Source of the DNA: an uncultured Actinomycetes bacterium
GTDB taxonomy: Bacteria > Actinomycetota > Actinomycetes > Nanopelagicales > Nanopelagicaceae
DNA: 5,231 nt
Direction: 5' to 3'
NCBI GenBank assembly: GCA_903932695.1
Contig: CAIZGZ010000152.1
Location: 1 to 5,231, forward strand
Positions 4,952 to 5,231 of the stretch are shown piece by piece (position 1 is the stretch's first letter; each line of letters starts with the position of its first letter). The position numbers and the translations under genes were made by a program. The notes beneath the pieces are model-generated. The model searched no databases. It was given only the letters and a program-made list of their open reading frames with translations, and had not been told where the DNA came from.

Positions 4952-5231
4952 GTGCTCGCAAAGGTGGATTAGGTCGTGGTTTGGATGCGCTCATTCCAAC
5001 AACTCCCGTTGGTGAGATTGTTGATACCAATGGCGCTGTAGCAGGTATCGGACTTATTGTTGATATCAACGCAATTATTCCAAACAGCAAGCAACCACGA
5101 ACCGTCTTTGATGAAGATGCACTCACTGAACTCTCTGCATCGATTAAAGAAGTTGGTGTAATGCAACCACCAGTAGTTCGCGATTTAAAAAATGGCAGAT
5201 ACGAACTCATTATGGGAGAGCGTCGACTTCG
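4948..5231 (+). CDS. parB: Chromosome-partitioning protein ParB (5' part, runs off right edge)
   Basis: ParB binds parS, hydrolyses CTP, slides along DNA as a clamp and stimulates ParA to segregate newly copied origins. The visible 94 complete codons begin MSARKGGLGRGLDALIPTTP. This is the short basic N-terminal segment with the GLGRGLDALIP motif, which contacts and activates ParA. A variable linker follows, then the start of the ParB N-terminal CTPase domain: IVDINAIIPNSKQPRTVFDE, LSASIKEVGVMQPPVVR (62-78) and the GERR nucleotide-binding motif (90-93), just before the edge. The helix-turn-helix and dimerisation domains lie outside. GGAG at 4939-4942 is 5 bases before the ATG, which overlaps the parA stop by 4 bases, so parA and parB are almost certainly cotranscribed and coupled. 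Confidence 0.97.
   Translation, partial: MSARKGGLGRGLDALIPTTPVGEIVDTNGAVAGIGLIVDINAIIPNSKQPRTVFDEDALTELSASIKEVGVMQPPVVRDLKNGRYELIMGERRL

Noticed and set aside
4860..5210. Minus-strand open frames opposite the parA end and parB
   Set aside because: They are antisense to the conserved ParB N-terminus and CTPase domain start, with no independent support.

Overview
The window is the chromosomal origin neighbourhood of an actinobacterium. The 5' part of dnaA reads leftwards off the left edge. Divergent from it runs the series rpmH, rnpA, yidD, yidC, jag/khpB, rsmG, parA and parB, and parB runs off the right edge. This divergent order is the classic actinobacterial layout. Protein details agree with it: RnpA has an ERHR-type signature, ParA carries an N-terminal VSRET segment, and RsmG resembles actinobacterial GidB. 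Base composition looks near-balanced rather than strongly GC-rich, which would suit a low-GC lineage such as freshwater planktonic actinobacteria (Nanopelagicales/acI type). That lineage call is inference and cannot be proven from this stretch.

Layout. Positions 1-804 (minus strand) hold DnaA residues 1-268: domain I, a short linker and the front of the AAA+ domain with Walker A and B. Positions 805-1146 hold no gene. This gap contains a set of DnaA-box-like 9-mers, one of them a perfect TTATCCACA, a candidate rpmH promoter with a DnaA box in its spacer, and a perfect 16-bp palindrome in the predicted rpmH leader. Positions 1147-2842 hold a tight block for ribosome protein L34, the RNase P protein, and the membrane-insertion factors YidD and YidC; rnpA/yidD and yidD/yidC overlap by 4 bases. 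After a 48-base gap with a strong ribosome binding site and a possible extended -10 promoter come jag/khpB and rsmG (4-base overlap), then parA and parB (4-base overlap).

Two near-perfect parS sites (TGTTTCACGTGAAACC) lie inside the 5' coding ends of rsmG and parA. The window therefore carries both the trans-acting segregation proteins and their cis-acting centromere, next to the initiator gene and its binding sites. I found no mobile element, CRISPR array, tRNA/rRNA, frameshift or unknown gene. I see no previously undescribed system here. The points most worth checking are regulatory: the parS sites within genes, the DnaA box inside the rpmH promoter, and the rpmH leader palindrome.
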